From LMUY01 sp965199095 (lineage in GTDB: Bacteria > Pseudomonadota > Alphaproteobacteria > Acetobacterales > Acetobacteraceae): a DNA stretch of 64,000 bases. Below the pieces are notes generated by a model. That model was not told the origin of the DNA. It did no database searches and saw only the letters and a list, made by a program, of their open reading frames with translations. The DNA lies in contig CBDAQM010000006.1 in assembly GCA_965199095.1 (NCBI GenBank), positions 868,001 through 932,000 of the forward strand, read 5' to 3'. Below are positions 19,336-27,788 of the stretch, in pieces (position 1 is the first letter of the stretch; each line of letters begins with the position of its first letter). The translations under genes were made by a program, and so were the position numbers.

Positions 19336-20418
19336 ATGCAACTTGGCGTCTTCATCCCCATCGGCAACAATGGCTGGCTGATCTCCACCACCTCGCCGCA
19401 ATACATGCCGAGCTTCGACCTGAACCGCACCATCGTGGAAAAGGCGGAGCGGTTCGGCTTCGACTTCGCCCTGTCGATGATCAAGCTGCACGGCTATGGC
19501 GGCCCGTCGGAATACTGGGACCACAACCTGGAGTCGTTCACGCTGATGGCCGGGCTGGCCGCGGTGACGCAGCGCATCCAGCTTTTCGCCACATGCGCCG
19601 TGCTGACCATGCCGCCGCCGATCGCGGCGCGCATGGCCGTCACCATCGACAGCATTGCGCCCGGCCGCTTCGGCGTGAACATCGTGTCCGGATGGCAGCG
19701 CGCGGAATACGCGCAGATGGGGATCTGGCCCGGCGTGGAGCATTACCGCCGCCGCTACGAATACTGCGCCGAATACGTCACCATCATGAAGCAGCTGTGG
19801 TCCACCGGCCGCTCCGACTTCAAAGGTGACTTCTTCACCATGGACGATTGCCGGTGCAGCCCCCTGCCCTCGCGGCCCATCCCCATCATCTGCGCGGCCC
19901 AAAGCGACGCGGGCACGCGCTACGCCGCGCAATATGCCGACTACAATTTCTGCAACAGCTTCGGCGTCAACAAGCCCACCGCCATGGCGTCGAGCGTCGC
20001 GCGCCTGGTCGCCGCGGCGCAGGAGACCGGACGACCATGCGGCGCGCTGATCCTGACCATGATCATCGCCGACGAGACGGACGAGGCGGCGATGGCGAAG
20101 TGGGAGCTGTATAAGTCCGGCGCCGATTTGGAGGCGCTGGCCTGGCGGGAAGCGCAATCCAACGACGACCCGAGCACCGACCCGATGGCGCAGCCCAACA
20201 AGCGCAAGACCATGGGCGACGAGCAGATGCCGACCAACCAGGGTGTCCTGGTCGGCAGCTATGCCCGCATCGCGTTCATGCTGGATGAGATCGCCGCGGT
20301 GCCCGGCGTGCAGGGTGTGATGATGACGTTCGACGAGTTCGTCGGCGGCATGGAGAATTTCGGCACGCGCATCCTGCCGTTGATGCGCTGTCGCGACCAT
20401 GCCCATCAGGCCGCCTGA
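19336..20418 (+). CDS. RutA-like flavin-dependent monooxygenase, copy 2
   Basis: A 360-residue tandem paralogue of the preceding gene, about 85% identical over the first 130 residues (hand count) and more divergent in the C-terminal third (about residues 260-310, with an insertion around NDDPSTDPMAQPNKRKTMGD). All RutA core segments are present (NGWLISTTSPQYMPS, GRFGVNIVSGWQ, CAAQSDAGTRYAAQYADYNF). Its stop overlaps the next ATG as TGATG, so it is coupled to the small subunit and amidase. The diverged C-terminal region would be expected to alter substrate choice (inference). Confidence 0.88.
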   Translation: MQLGVFIPIGNNGWLISTTSPQYMPSFDLNRTIVEKAERFGFDFALSMIKLHGYGGPSEYWDHNLESFTLMAGLAAVTQRIQLFATCAVLTMPPPIAARMAVTIDSIAPGRFGVNIVSGWQRAEYAQMGIWPGVEHYRRRYEYCAEYVTIMKQLWSTGRSDFKGDFFTMDDCRCSPLPSRPIPIICAAQSDAGTRYAAQYADYNFCNSFGVNKPTAMASSVARLVAAAQETGRPCGALILTMIIADETDEAAMAKWELYKSGADLEALAWREAQSNDDPSTDPMAQPNKRKTMGDEQMPTNQGVLVGSYARIAFMLDEIAAVPGVQGVMMTFDEFVGGMENFGTRILPLMRCRDHAHQAA

Positions 20419-20612
20419 TGCGCAGCATCCTGGAGCTTGTCGAGGCGCAGGTCGCCACCTGGAGCGGCATCACCCCGGCCAACGAGCCCGCCCGGCGCCT
20501 GGCCGCCGACCTCGCCGCCACCATCCAGGCGTTCGAGGCGTTGCGCAGCCAGATGCAGTTCGAAGACGAGCCGTCCAGCTTCGCCGCCGCGTTGCTGGAG
20601 ACAAAGGAATGA
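20418..20612 (+). CDS. AtzG-like small amidase subunit (DUF4089-type)
   Basis: A 64-residue, largely helical protein with no membrane segment. Size, position immediately before an amidase-signature hydrolase and the C-terminal FEALRSQMQFEDEPSSFAAA stretch fit the AtzG/DUF4089 type, a small partner related to GatC that stabilises AtzE-like amidases. The start overlaps the rutA2 stop by one base and its stop overlaps the amidase start by four, so all three are translated together. The family assignment rests mostly on context and general resemblance. Confidence 0.7.
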   Translation: MRSILELVEAQVATWSGITPANEPARRLAADLAATIQAFEALRSQMQFEDEPSSFAAALLETKE

Positions 20613-22021
20613 CCGGCCTCGCGTCGCTCAGCCTGCTGGACGCGGCGGACGCGATTGCCAGGCGCGAGACGACGTCGATGGCGCTGCTGGACGCCTGCTT
20701 CGCCCGGTTGGACGCGGCGGAGGACCGGGTGAACGCGACCATCTGGCTGGACCGGGAGGGCGCCTTCCGCGCCGCCGAGGCTGCCGACAAGGCGGTGGCC
20801 GCCGGGTCGAAGCTGGGGGTGCTGCATGGCATCCCGATGGCGCACAAGGACATGTATTACCAGGCCGGGCGGCCCTGCACCTGCGGCTCCGCGATCCGCA
20901 AGGATTTCGTGCCCGATCGCACCGCCACCGTCATCCAGCGCATGGCGTCCGCCGGCGCCTATGCCTATGGCGGGCTGAACATGGCGGAGTTTGCGCAGAA
21001 CCCGACGGGCCACAACGCGCATTACGGCGACTGCCACAACCCGTGGAACCTGCCGTTCATCACCGGCGGCTCGTCCAGCGGCTCCGGCGCCGCGGTGGCG
21101 GCGCGGTTCACCTACGCGGCGCTCGGCTCCGACACCGGCGGGTCGATCCGCCTGCCGGCCGCGGCCTGCGGCGTCACCGGGCTGAAGCCGACGCAAACGC
21201 GGGTCAGCCGGGCCGGGGTAATGCCGCTCTCCTTCTCGCACGACAATGTCGGGCCGTTGACCCGCACGGTGCGGGACTGCGCGCGGATCATGACTGTCAT
21301 CGCCGGGCACGACCCGCTGGACCCGACCAGCGCGGCGGAGCCGGTGCCGGAGTACGAGGCGGCGTTGGACGGCGATTTGCGCGGGATGCGGGTGGGCGTG
21401 CCCAGCACCTACTTCCTGGACGGCGCGGACGACGCCGTTGTGGCGGCGCTGGAGGCGGCGGTCGACGTGCTGAAAGGCCGCGGCGCCACGATCGTGCGCA
21501 TGACGCTGCCGCTGATGGACGCGGTGTCCGGCTATGGCGGCATCGTCTCCCGCGTCGAGGGCGCCACCATCCACGCGCGCTGGATGCGCGACCGGCCGCA
21601 GGATTACGCCGTGCATCTCAGCGCACGGATGTATGCCGGCAACGCCATTCCCGGCACCTATTACGTGGAAGCGCTGAGCCGCCGCGGCCCGGTGCTGCGC
21701 GCCTTCGCGCAGGCGGTGTTCGGCCAGGTGGACGTGCTGGCGACGCCGACGATCAAGACCATCCTGCCGACACTCGCCGCCACCGACATCGACCACGGGC
21801 CGGCGGGCACGGAAAAGACCTTCCTGGCGGTGTCGGAGAACACGCGGCCGTTCAACTATTTGGGCCTGCCCGCGATCAGCGTGCCGTGCGGCTTCGACAC
21901 CAATGGCTGCCCGATCGGATTGCAGATCGCCGGCCGCCCCTTTGCCGAGGCGCGCGTGATGCGTGTCGGTGACGCCTATCAGCGCGACACGGACTGGCAT
22001 ACCCGCGAACCCGCACCCTGA
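20609..22021 (+). CDS. Amidase-signature hydrolase (AtzE/GatA-like)
   Basis: A 470-residue Ser-cisSer-Lys amidase. The catalytic lysine is K80 in MAHKDMYY, the bridging serine lies in TGGSSSGSG (about 155-157), and the nucleophile is S179 in SDTGGSIRLPAA. Family members hydrolyse amides; AtzE cleaves 1-carboxybiuret with its AtzG subunit. Coupling to two RutA-like monooxygenases suggests it hydrolyses the ureido or amide product of ring opening, replacing the isochorismatase-like RutB. That is inference. The ATG at 20609 overlaps the small subunit's stop and has AAAGGA just before it. Confidence 0.92.
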   Translation: MTGLASLSLLDAADAIARRETTSMALLDACFARLDAAEDRVNATIWLDREGAFRAAEAADKAVAAGSKLGVLHGIPMAHKDMYYQAGRPCTCGSAIRKDFVPDRTATVIQRMASAGAYAYGGLNMAEFAQNPTGHNAHYGDCHNPWNLPFITGGSSSGSGAAVAARFTYAALGSDTGGSIRLPAAACGVTGLKPTQTRVSRAGVMPLSFSHDNVGPLTRTVRDCARIMTVIAGHDPLDPTSAAEPVPEYEAALDGDLRGMRVGVPSTYFLDGADDAVVAALEAAVDVLKGRGATIVRMTLPLMDAVSGYGGIVSRVEGATIHARWMRDRPQDYAVHLSARMYAGNAIPGTYYVEALSRRGPVLRAFAQAVFGQVDVLATPTIKTILPTLAATDIDHGPAGTEKTFLAVSENTRPFNYLGLPAISVPCGFDTNGCPIGLQIAGRPFAEARVMRVGDAYQRDTDWHTREPAP

Positions 22022-22187
22022 GACGATGGCTACCGAAGAGGCCGCTTTAGAGCCTGACGCCTCAAGCGATCGGGCTTCTAGGAGCAACGCCTGCTGCGGG
22101 TCCGACCCCCTAAGCCGTGCATACCTGTGGTAGACAGGGGGGCAGCAACCCTTCTATTCGGTCCTGCAAGGAACATTGGGGACGCTG

Positions 22188-22502
22188 ATGCGCGCCGTAT
22201 ATCTACTGGCTGGGCTGCTGATTGCGTTTCTGGTCGGCGGCTACGTCGACCACACGTATGACTGGCCGTTCGGGCTCCTCGACAGGCGGTCCGCACCACC
22301 GCTGCCTGCCGCGGCAGGTGCGACGCCGCTGCCGACCTACAGCCGGGCGCAAGGGGCACAGGATCCGCCGCGTGCCGACGTTCCCGAAGGCGCGAGGGTC
22401 GACATGCAGCGCTGCGTCGACACCATGATCCAGCGGCGTGAACCAGATCAGGAAGCACACACAGTGTGCCAGAAGATCATCTCCGGCATCAGCGGCGGCT
22501 GA
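22188..22502 (+). CDS. Hypothetical membrane-anchored protein
   Basis: A 104-residue protein of unknown function. The N-terminus MRAVYLLAGLLIAFLVGGYV is a single membrane helix, followed by a proline/alanine-rich linker and a small C-terminal domain with two cysteines (MQRCVDTM and HTVCQKII, 19 residues apart) that could pair in the periplasm. ATG 22188 is preceded by GGGGA; a TTG 12 bases upstream is the alternative. It ends convergent to a degenerate methyltransferase gene. Confidence 0.6.
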   Translation: MRAVYLLAGLLIAFLVGGYVDHTYDWPFGLLDRRSAPPLPAAAGATPLPTYSRAQGAQDPPRADVPEGARVDMQRCVDTMIQRREPDQEAHTVCQKIISGISGG

Positions 22503-22507
22503 TCCGC

Positions 22508-22964
22508 CTATGGCAGCGGCGGGGGAAGCTTGCCGGCGTCGCGATGGTGACGGAACGCAAGCCGGTCCCAGCTCACCCCAGGCCGCCTCAGCAAGCCATC
22601 GGCGCCTTCCAGGTGCTGCACGCAGGTCATGGCCTGCGCGTGGGCAAGCCCGATCGTTTCTGCCGCAGTCACGTCGAACATGCGGCGGCCCGGAGGGACA
22701 GGCCCATGGCGCAGCGTGATCATCATCACGCCGCCCGGCCGGATCAGCGCCACGACTCCGGGGCGAGGCATGCAGGTTGACCGCGCGACTCCGCAACTCG
22801 GGCGTTGGTTCGACCGCGGTGACTGAGTGGCCGAAAGCGGGGAAACCAGCGGCATCCCGACGGGTCCCCGCACCAATGTCGAGGATGCGCGCGGGCGGAT
22901 GTGGGAAGAGGTGCATGCTGGATGCGTGCACATCGGTGAAGGCGATACTTTCATACTGACGCAC
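22508..22964 (-). pseudogene. Degenerate class I SAM-dependent methyltransferase
   Basis: The first part, from GTG 22964, reads VRQYESIAFTDVH and then ARILDIGAGTRRDAAGF and GHSVTAVEPTPELRSRA, a clear SAM motif I. Near 22760 homology jumps to another frame: ALIRPGGVMMITLRHGP and MFDVTAAETIGLA, ending GVSWDRLAFR. About 50 residues of the usual middle (motif II to post-motif III) are missing at the jump. A deletion with frameshift is the simplest reading, so no functional enzyme is expected. Confidence 0.7.
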
Positions 22965-23067
22965 AAGGGCATCCGCCGCAGCAGCGGATCATCCATGCAG
23001 CACCTCCCCCAAGCTCGGCCAACGCTGTCCCACCGTGCTGACCGGGCAACGCCTGGGAGGCGAAAGA

Positions 23068-23853
23068 CTACAGCCCGACGCTGTCCCGCACCTGGTTGGC
23101 GATCGAGTGCAGGCGCGCCCGGTCGCCATCCGACATGACGCTATAGCCGATTTGCCGGTTGATCCAGGCATACCCATCGACCACCCCCGCATCCACGGAG
23201 CGCATCGGCGTCTCTTCGCCAACCCGCATCGGCTGGATGTAGACGGTCATGCGGTTGCCCTGCGCGTCCGCGTAGATCAGCATCGCCGCCGGGCCATACA
23301 TCGCCGACAGCACCCGGCCGCCCAGCAGGCGGTAGCCGAGTGCCGACAGGTCCGGCAGCGGCACCGAACGGCCGAGCTTCTGCGTCAAGGAGGCGCTGAG
23401 CTCCCGCCGGTTGTCGGGACGCAATTCGATGCCGGGCGCGCTGTCGTTGGCAAACACCCGGTAGGCCGACACGGCCTCGATGCTCAGCCGCGCGATTTCG
23501 GACGGGCGCTGCGACCCACGCGCCAGCCAGCCGCTCGCGCCGCCGAGGGCCAAGGCCAGCACGATCCCCGCCGCGAACCGCGACCAACCGGGGCCACGGA
23601 AGGCCGCCAGCCGTGCCTCCGCCAGGCTGGACAGGCTGAGCGTCGGCGGCACCGGTTCGCGGTGGCGGATATCCAGCGCCGCCTGCAGCATGTCGCGCTG
23701 GGACCGCCATGCCTCCACCCGGCGCTGCAGCGCGGGGTCGCCGGCCAGGCGGCGGGCGACTTCCTCCCGCCGCGCCGGGTCCAGCCGGCCATCGACATAG
23801 GCGTGCAGCTCCTCCTCATGGACGGGCGAGGCGCCCTGGCTGCGATCGGTCAT
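23068..23853 (-). CDS. Anti-sigma factor (membrane-bound)
   Basis: A 261-residue protein with an N-terminal anti-sigma-like helix bundle (VHEEELHAYVDGRLDPARRE), one membrane helix at about residues 92-110, and a periplasmic domain of about 150 residues. The zinc-finger cysteines of ZAS anti-sigmas are absent. Its ATG overlaps the stop of the ECF sigma gene (ATGA), the standard sigma/anti-sigma layout. It would hold the sigma factor at the membrane until an envelope signal is sensed. The signal is unknown; the target operon suggests an oxidative or electrophilic envelope stress (inference). Confidence 0.85.
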   Translation of the reverse strand: MTDRSQGASPVHEEELHAYVDGRLDPARREEVARRLAGDPALQRRVEAWRSQRDMLQAALDIRHREPVPPTLSLSSLAEARLAAFRGPGWSRFAAGIVLALALGGASGWLARGSQRPSEIARLSIEAVSAYRVFANDSAPGIELRPDNRRELSASLTQKLGRSVPLPDLSALGYRLLGGRVLSAMYGPAAMLIYADAQGNRMTVYIQPMRVGEETPMRSVDAGVVDGYAWINRQIGYSVMSDGDRARLHSIANQVRDSVGL

Positions 23854-24341
23854 TTCACGCGACGCAGCGCCGGGCGGTCGCGGCCCTCCATCCGGTGGCG
23901 CAGGGTGTCGCGGCCGCGGCTCAGCCGGGACATGACGGTGCCGACCGGGATGCCGAGCACCGCGGCGGCCTCGCGGTATTCCAGGCCCTCCACGCCCACC
24001 AGCAGCAGCACCTGGCGCTGGTCCAGCGGCAGGTCCGCCAGGCCGCGCATCAGGTCGCGCATCGCCAGGGTCCATTCCTGCGGCGCTGGCGTCGGCCTAT
24101 CAAGCTGCGCCGCATCGACATGCAGGCCGCGGCGGCGCAGCAGACGCCAGCGGCTGACGCTCAGATTATGCAGGATGGTGAACAGCCACGGCCGCACGCG
24201 AAGATCGCTGGAGGGCGGCGGCAGGCGGTCCAGCGCCCGGACCAGGCAGTCCTGCACCAACTCGTCGGCGTCGTCGGCGTGGCGCAGCAGCGCCCAGGCG
24301 TAGCGGCGCAGCGCGGGGATGGCGGCCTCGATCTCGGCCAT
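23850..24341 (-). CDS. ECF-type RNA polymerase sigma factor
   Basis: A 163-residue extracytoplasmic-function sigma factor with region 2 (RRYAWALLRHADDADELVQDCLVRAL, and RPWLFTILHNL) and region 4 (LPLDQRQVLLLVGVEGLEY, then the helix-turn-helix AAAVLGIPVGTVMSRLSRGR). The ATG at 24341 is preferred over an upstream TTG at 24398 because the promoter motif at 24384-24408 lies between them. The same motif faces the divergent operon, so the factor probably drives both itself and that operon. Confidence 0.92.
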   Translation of the reverse strand: MAEIEAAIPALRRYAWALLRHADDADELVQDCLVRALDRLPPPSSDLRVRPWLFTILHNLSVSRWRLLRRRGLHVDAAQLDRPTPAPQEWTLAMRDLMRGLADLPLDQRQVLLLVGVEGLEYREAAAVLGIPVGTVMSRLSRGRDTLRHRMEGRDRPALRRVK

Positions 24342-24383
24342 GATGGAATTGGGCGTGGCGATGTGGTGGACCTCTGCTGCGTG

Positions 24384-24408
24384 AACGCCCCCGGTCAATC
24401 TTTATTCC
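24384..24408 (-). promoter_or_regulatory. Putative ECF promoter of the sigma/anti-sigma operon
   Basis: On the minus strand GGAATAA (24408-24402), 14 bases, then CGTT (24387-24384). The -10 element ends 43 bases before the sigma-factor ATG. It is identical in both boxes and spacing to the promoter of the divergent operon at 24429-24453. Autoregulation of ECF genes from such a promoter is common. Confidence 0.7.
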
Positions 24409-24428
24409 AGTGGCATCTCGGGGCGGAC

Positions 24429-24453
24429 GGAATAATGCGCCGCCAGCAGCGTT
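24429..24453 (+). promoter_or_regulatory. Putative ECF promoter of the exported protein-cytochrome b-molybdoenzyme operon
   Basis: GGAATAA (24429-24435), 14 bases, CGTT (24450-24453). A transcript would start near 24460, about 50 bases before the ATG at 24511. The shared motif with the mirrored promoter at 24384-24408 ties this operon to the neighbouring sigma factor. Confidence 0.7.
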
Positions 24454-24510
24454 GATGCTGTGTTGGCAAGGCGGTGACGCCGTGCCGGACAACCATATCG
24501 AGGTCTTTTC

Positions 24511-25125
24511 ATGAACAAGCGCTTGTCGTTGGCCCTCCTGGGAAGCCTTGCCTTTGCTGCCGGCGCCGCGAACGCACAGACGCCGCCTGCGGCAGGCCCT
24601 GCCCGGCTTCGCGGCACTGTCGACGCCGTCACCACGGACAGCCTGGACATCACCACGCGCGCCGGCATGAAGGTGCATATCGTGCTGCCGGCGACGTTCC
24701 GCGTCGTGTCCGTCATCAAGGCCAAGATCGGCGACGTCCAGCCCGGCAGCTATATCGGCTCGGCCGCCGCGCCGCAGCCGGACGGCACGCTGCGCGCCCT
24801 GGAAGTCACGGTGTTCCCGCCGAGCATGAAAGGCGCCGGCGAAGGCAGCTACGCCTGGGACCTGGGGCCGACCACCAGCATGACGAACGGCTCCGTCGGC
24901 AAGCTGGACAGCACCAAGGGCCACACCATGACGGTCGATTACGGCAGCGGCGAGAAGCAGATCGTGATCCCGGACGACGTGCCGATCGTGGCGCTGGAAC
25001 TGGCGGACCGCAACGTGGTCGTCCCTGGCGCGCATGTGATCGTCAACGGCACGCGCGCGGCGGACGGCACGATCACGGCGGCCGCCGTCAACGTCGGCAA
25101 GGATGGGATCACGCCGCCGATGTGA
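24511..25125 (+). CDS. Exported protein of unknown function
   Basis: A 204-residue protein with a Sec signal peptide (MNKRLSLALLGSLAFAAGAA, cleaved after NAQ or ANA). The mature part is beta-rich with two similar-looking halves (ARLRGTVDAVTTDSLDITTR near 31-50, and KGHTMTVDYGSGEK near 137), as in small OB-like exported domains of the DUF5666 kind. I do not recognise a function. It is the first gene of an operon with a cytochrome b and a molybdoenzyme, so a periplasmic accessory or substrate-sensing role is possible. Confidence 0.75.
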   Translation: MNKRLSLALLGSLAFAAGAANAQTPPAAGPARLRGTVDAVTTDSLDITTRAGMKVHIVLPATFRVVSVIKAKIGDVQPGSYIGSAAAPQPDGTLRALEVTVFPPSMKGAGEGSYAWDLGPTTSMTNGSVGKLDSTKGHTMTVDYGSGEKQIVIPDDVPIVALELADRNVVVPGAHVIVNGTRAADGTITAAAVNVGKDGITPPM

Positions 25126-25138
25126 GGGGCCTGCTGCG

Positions 25139-25786
25139 ATGAGTCCTACAATGGGCCGCGACGTGCCGGCCGGCCGCACGACGGTGGTGCATCCGCTCGT
25201 CGTGCGGCTCACGCATTGGGTGAATGCCTTTGCCATCCTGTGCATGGTGATGAGCGGCTGGGGCATCTACGACGCCTCGCCGCTGTTCGGCTTCCGCTTT
25301 CCGGCCTGGGCGACGGTGGGCGGCTGGCTCGGCGGCAGCATCGCCTGGCACCTGGCGGCGATGTGGCTGCTGGTGGGCAACGGCGCGGTTTATATCGGCT
25401 ATGGCCTGCTGAGCCGGCATTTCCACCGCACGCTGCTGCCGCTGCGCCCGGCGGAGATATGGCGCGACCTGGCTGCCGCGCTCCGGTTCCGCCTCAGCCA
25501 CCGGGTCGGCAGCTACAACGCGGTGCAGCGGCTGTTGTATGTCGGTGTGCTGCTGATGGGCGTCCTGGCGCTGCTGTCGGGGCTGGCCTTGTGGAAGCCG
25601 ATCCAGTTTCAGCTGCTGGCCGAACTTCTGGGCGGCTACGAGGTCGCGCGGCGGCTGCATTTCGTGGCGATGAGCGGCATCGTCGGTTTCACCGCGATCC
25701 ATCTGCTGCTCGTGGTCCTGGTGCCCCGCACGCTGCCGGCGATGATCACCGGCCGGGCGCGGGCGCCAGCGACGGAGATACATTGA
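25139..25786 (+). CDS. Di-haem cytochrome b561-type membrane subunit
   Basis: A 215-residue membrane protein with four main hydrophobic helices, resembling cytochrome b subunits of hydrogenases, thiosulfate reductases and sulfite-oxidase-family enzymes. Candidate haem histidines are in VVRLTHWVNAF, AWHLAAMW, RRLHFVAMSG and TAIHLLLV. It would pass electrons between the quinone pool and the periplasmic molybdoenzyme encoded next, one base downstream. The ATG at 25139 has GAGGGG upstream; a second ATG is 12 bases further in. Confidence 0.87.
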   Translation: MSPTMGRDVPAGRTTVVHPLVVRLTHWVNAFAILCMVMSGWGIYDASPLFGFRFPAWATVGGWLGGSIAWHLAAMWLLVGNGAVYIGYGLLSRHFHRTLLPLRPAEIWRDLAAALRFRLSHRVGSYNAVQRLLYVGVLLMGVLALLSGLALWKPIQFQLLAELLGGYEVARRLHFVAMSGIVGFTAIHLLLVVLVPRTLPAMITGRARAPATEIH

Positions 25787-25787
25787 C

Positions 25788-26549
25788 ATGATCCCTCGTC
25801 CGCCCCGCCCTCCCATCCGCCTCGACGAGCACCGCACGGCCTTGCGGAGGGTGGAACGGCGGATGCTGCTGCGCGGCGGCCTTTCGCTGGGCGCGCTCAC
25901 CCTGCTGACCGGCTGCAACCTGCAGGACGGCGACACGGTGGACAAGGTGCTGTGGGCGATGTCGCACTTCAACGACCGGGTGCAGGCGCTGCTGTTCGAC
26001 CCGAACCGGTTGGCGCCGACCTATGATGCAAGCCGCATCACCAAGCCGTTCCCGTTCAACGCGTTCTACCCGGTGGACGACGTGCCGGACATCGACGGCA
26101 GCGACTGGGCGTTGGAGGTGGCCGGCCTGGTGGCGGACAAGACCCCGTGGCCACTGTCCCGCCTGCGCACCCTGCCGCAGGCGGCCCAGATCACCCGGCA
26201 TATCTGCATCGAGGGCTGGAGCGCGATCGGGCAGTGGAGCGGCGTGCCGCTTGGCACCTTCCTGCAGCGGGTCGGCGCCGACACCCGCGCCCGCTATGTC
26301 GGGTTCAAATGCGCCGACCGCTATTACACCAGCCTGGACATGGCGTCCGCGCTGCATCCGCAAACCATCATCGCGCTGGATTACGGCGCCGCCCCGCTGC
26401 CGCCGGAGTATGGCTTCCCGATCAAGGTCCGGGTGCCGACGAAACTGGGCTTCAAGAACCCGAAATATATCACCTCGATGTTCGTCACGAACGACTATCC
26501 AGGCGGGTATTGGGAAGACCAGGGCTATAATTGGTTCAGTGGCTCTTAG
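25788..26549 (+). CDS. Tat-exported molybdopterin oxidoreductase, sulfite-oxidase family (MsrP/YedY-like)
   Basis: A 253-residue protein with a twin-arginine signal (RR at 24-25 before MLLRGGLSLGALTLL) and a lipobox-like LLTGC with C43, so it may be a Tat-exported lipoprotein. The molybdenum-ligating cysteine is C140 in HICIEGWSAIGQW, followed by PIKVRVPTKLGFKNPKYI typical of the family. MsrP repairs oxidised methionine in periplasmic proteins using electrons from a membrane cytochrome b. The preceding gene encodes such a cytochrome, though of another family than MsrQ. Control by an ECF sigma fits an envelope-stress repair role (inference). Confidence 0.88.
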   Translation: MIPRPPRPPIRLDEHRTALRRVERRMLLRGGLSLGALTLLTGCNLQDGDTVDKVLWAMSHFNDRVQALLFDPNRLAPTYDASRITKPFPFNAFYPVDDVPDIDGSDWALEVAGLVADKTPWPLSRLRTLPQAAQITRHICIEGWSAIGQWSGVPLGTFLQRVGADTRARYVGFKCADRYYTSLDMASALHPQTIIALDYGAAPLPPEYGFPIKVRVPTKLGFKNPKYITSMFVTNDYPGGYWEDQGYNWFSGS

Positions 26550-26767
26550 CGTTCGTCCAAGAACAAAGTTCTGTCCCTTCCGGCCTCGCCCCCTCGCGCG
26601 CGGAATCACCATGTCCCCCTGCACGAGGACGGCAATCATCCGCCGCTTCCGTGACTGAGGATCGGGGAATCCCAACGGCTAAACATGTCGGTATGAGCAA
26701 CGGGCCAGACGGGCTACGCTGCTGGCCTTGACGGAGTGATGAATTAGGGTCGAAGTTGCTGTATAGA

Positions 26768-27436
26768 ATGTCCTGCCGACCCGGTTCCATTCCATCGTTG
26801 CTGCTTGCGTTGATCCTTCTAAGCGGGGCCGGACCTGCCGTTACCATCTGTGGGGGGCACAGCTACGTGTTTCCGCCGGACGCGTTTCAGGGCGATGTCG
26901 CCGCATCTGGCAAAGTCTTCGGTTTTCTGCTGCAACTCAAATGGCCCGACATGGGCGGACTGACGCTGTCGGACTTGTTCAAGCCCGTGGAAGAAGTACC
27001 GTCTTTGCTTATCCTGGCAGTGTCGGGAGCGCAGGTCGCGGGTGACGCGGCGCCACCAGCGTATTTTGTGGAAGCGGAACGCCGCGAAGTCTCGCTCGCA
27101 GTGGCGCCAGTCGGGACGTCTGGCTTTCCCTTGCGCCTTGCGCCGCCCGGCGCAGCGCACGGAGCTGTGCCAGGAAACGGCATGCTGATGGTCACGGCGC
27201 ATCCAAACCTTGGCGCCGCCCCTGATGTGTTCGTCAGCCCATCCATTGAAGCACCGGATGAGGTGATCACCTGCGGGACCACGACTGAAACATTTGGCAA
27301 CCCGCAATGTTCGCAGCATTTCGTCGTGCAGAACCTGATCTTGACCGTGAGCTATAACAGGCCGCTGGTTGGACACTGGCGCGCGATTCACGAGGCTGTT
27401 GCTGCCTACCTCACGACAAAACAGACCCGGCAATGA
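26768..27436 (+). CDS. Hypothetical exported protein
   Basis: About 222 residues with a hydrophobic signal-like N-terminus (SIPSLLLALILLSGAGPAV). No known domain is recognised. Four cysteines remain after the first helix region (TICGG, ITCGTT, PQCSQ and one near the start), compatible with a periplasmic disulfide protein. ATG 26768 is the first ATG in frame; a TTG lies 12 bases upstream and neither has a strong ribosome site. GC and codon bias are a little lower than neighbours, which may mean a lineage-specific or acquired gene. Confidence 0.55.
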   Translation: MSCRPGSIPSLLLALILLSGAGPAVTICGGHSYVFPPDAFQGDVAASGKVFGFLLQLKWPDMGGLTLSDLFKPVEEVPSLLILAVSGAQVAGDAAPPAYFVEAERREVSLAVAPVGTSGFPLRLAPPGAAHGAVPGNGMLMVTAHPNLGAAPDVFVSPSIEAPDEVITCGTTTETFGNPQCSQHFVVQNLILTVSYNRPLVGHWRAIHEAVAAYLTTKQTRQ

Positions 27437-27788
27437 GCATAAATCAGCAGGGCCTGGAGGATCTCTCCGTTCTGGCAAGCATCAAAGGTGAATTGGCCTT
27501 GCGGTTGGCTGGGATTGTACCGACCAGCGCTTGGCGATCACTACTTCCACTGTTGAAGGACAGTCAGATGCCTCAGCTTCTGGGCGCCATCCCGCCGCCC
27601 TGGATGGCTTCGCCCTAGCGCGCTGCGCAGCCATATTTGCGCGGCGAATGCGGGACCGGATCCCAGATGGGAGGTAGGAGGCGGGAGAGGCTGCGCTTTT
27701 CCGCCGTGCCCTGCTCGCAGACTTGCGGAAGAAACACGACTGAGCGACCTGGCTTGAAGCCGGCATCACGCGATCCATCTCCAACCTC
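27437..27788. other. Intergenic stretch without a recognisable gene
   Basis: 352 bases between two hypothetical genes. A 61-codon frame overlaps the previous stop (27433-27618) but has no family resemblance or strong ribosome site. No repeat, hairpin with a T-run or promoter was convincing. Confidence 0.5.

Noticed and set aside
24342..24398. Upstream TTG start for the ECF sigma factor.
   Set aside because: The promoter motif at 24384-24408 lies between the TTG and the ATG at 24341, so the TTG would not be in the message.
27433..27618. 61-codon frame overlapping the stop of the preceding hypothetical gene.
   Set aside because: No ribosome site beyond the overlap, no recognisable similarity and no periodic composition; treated as intergenic.
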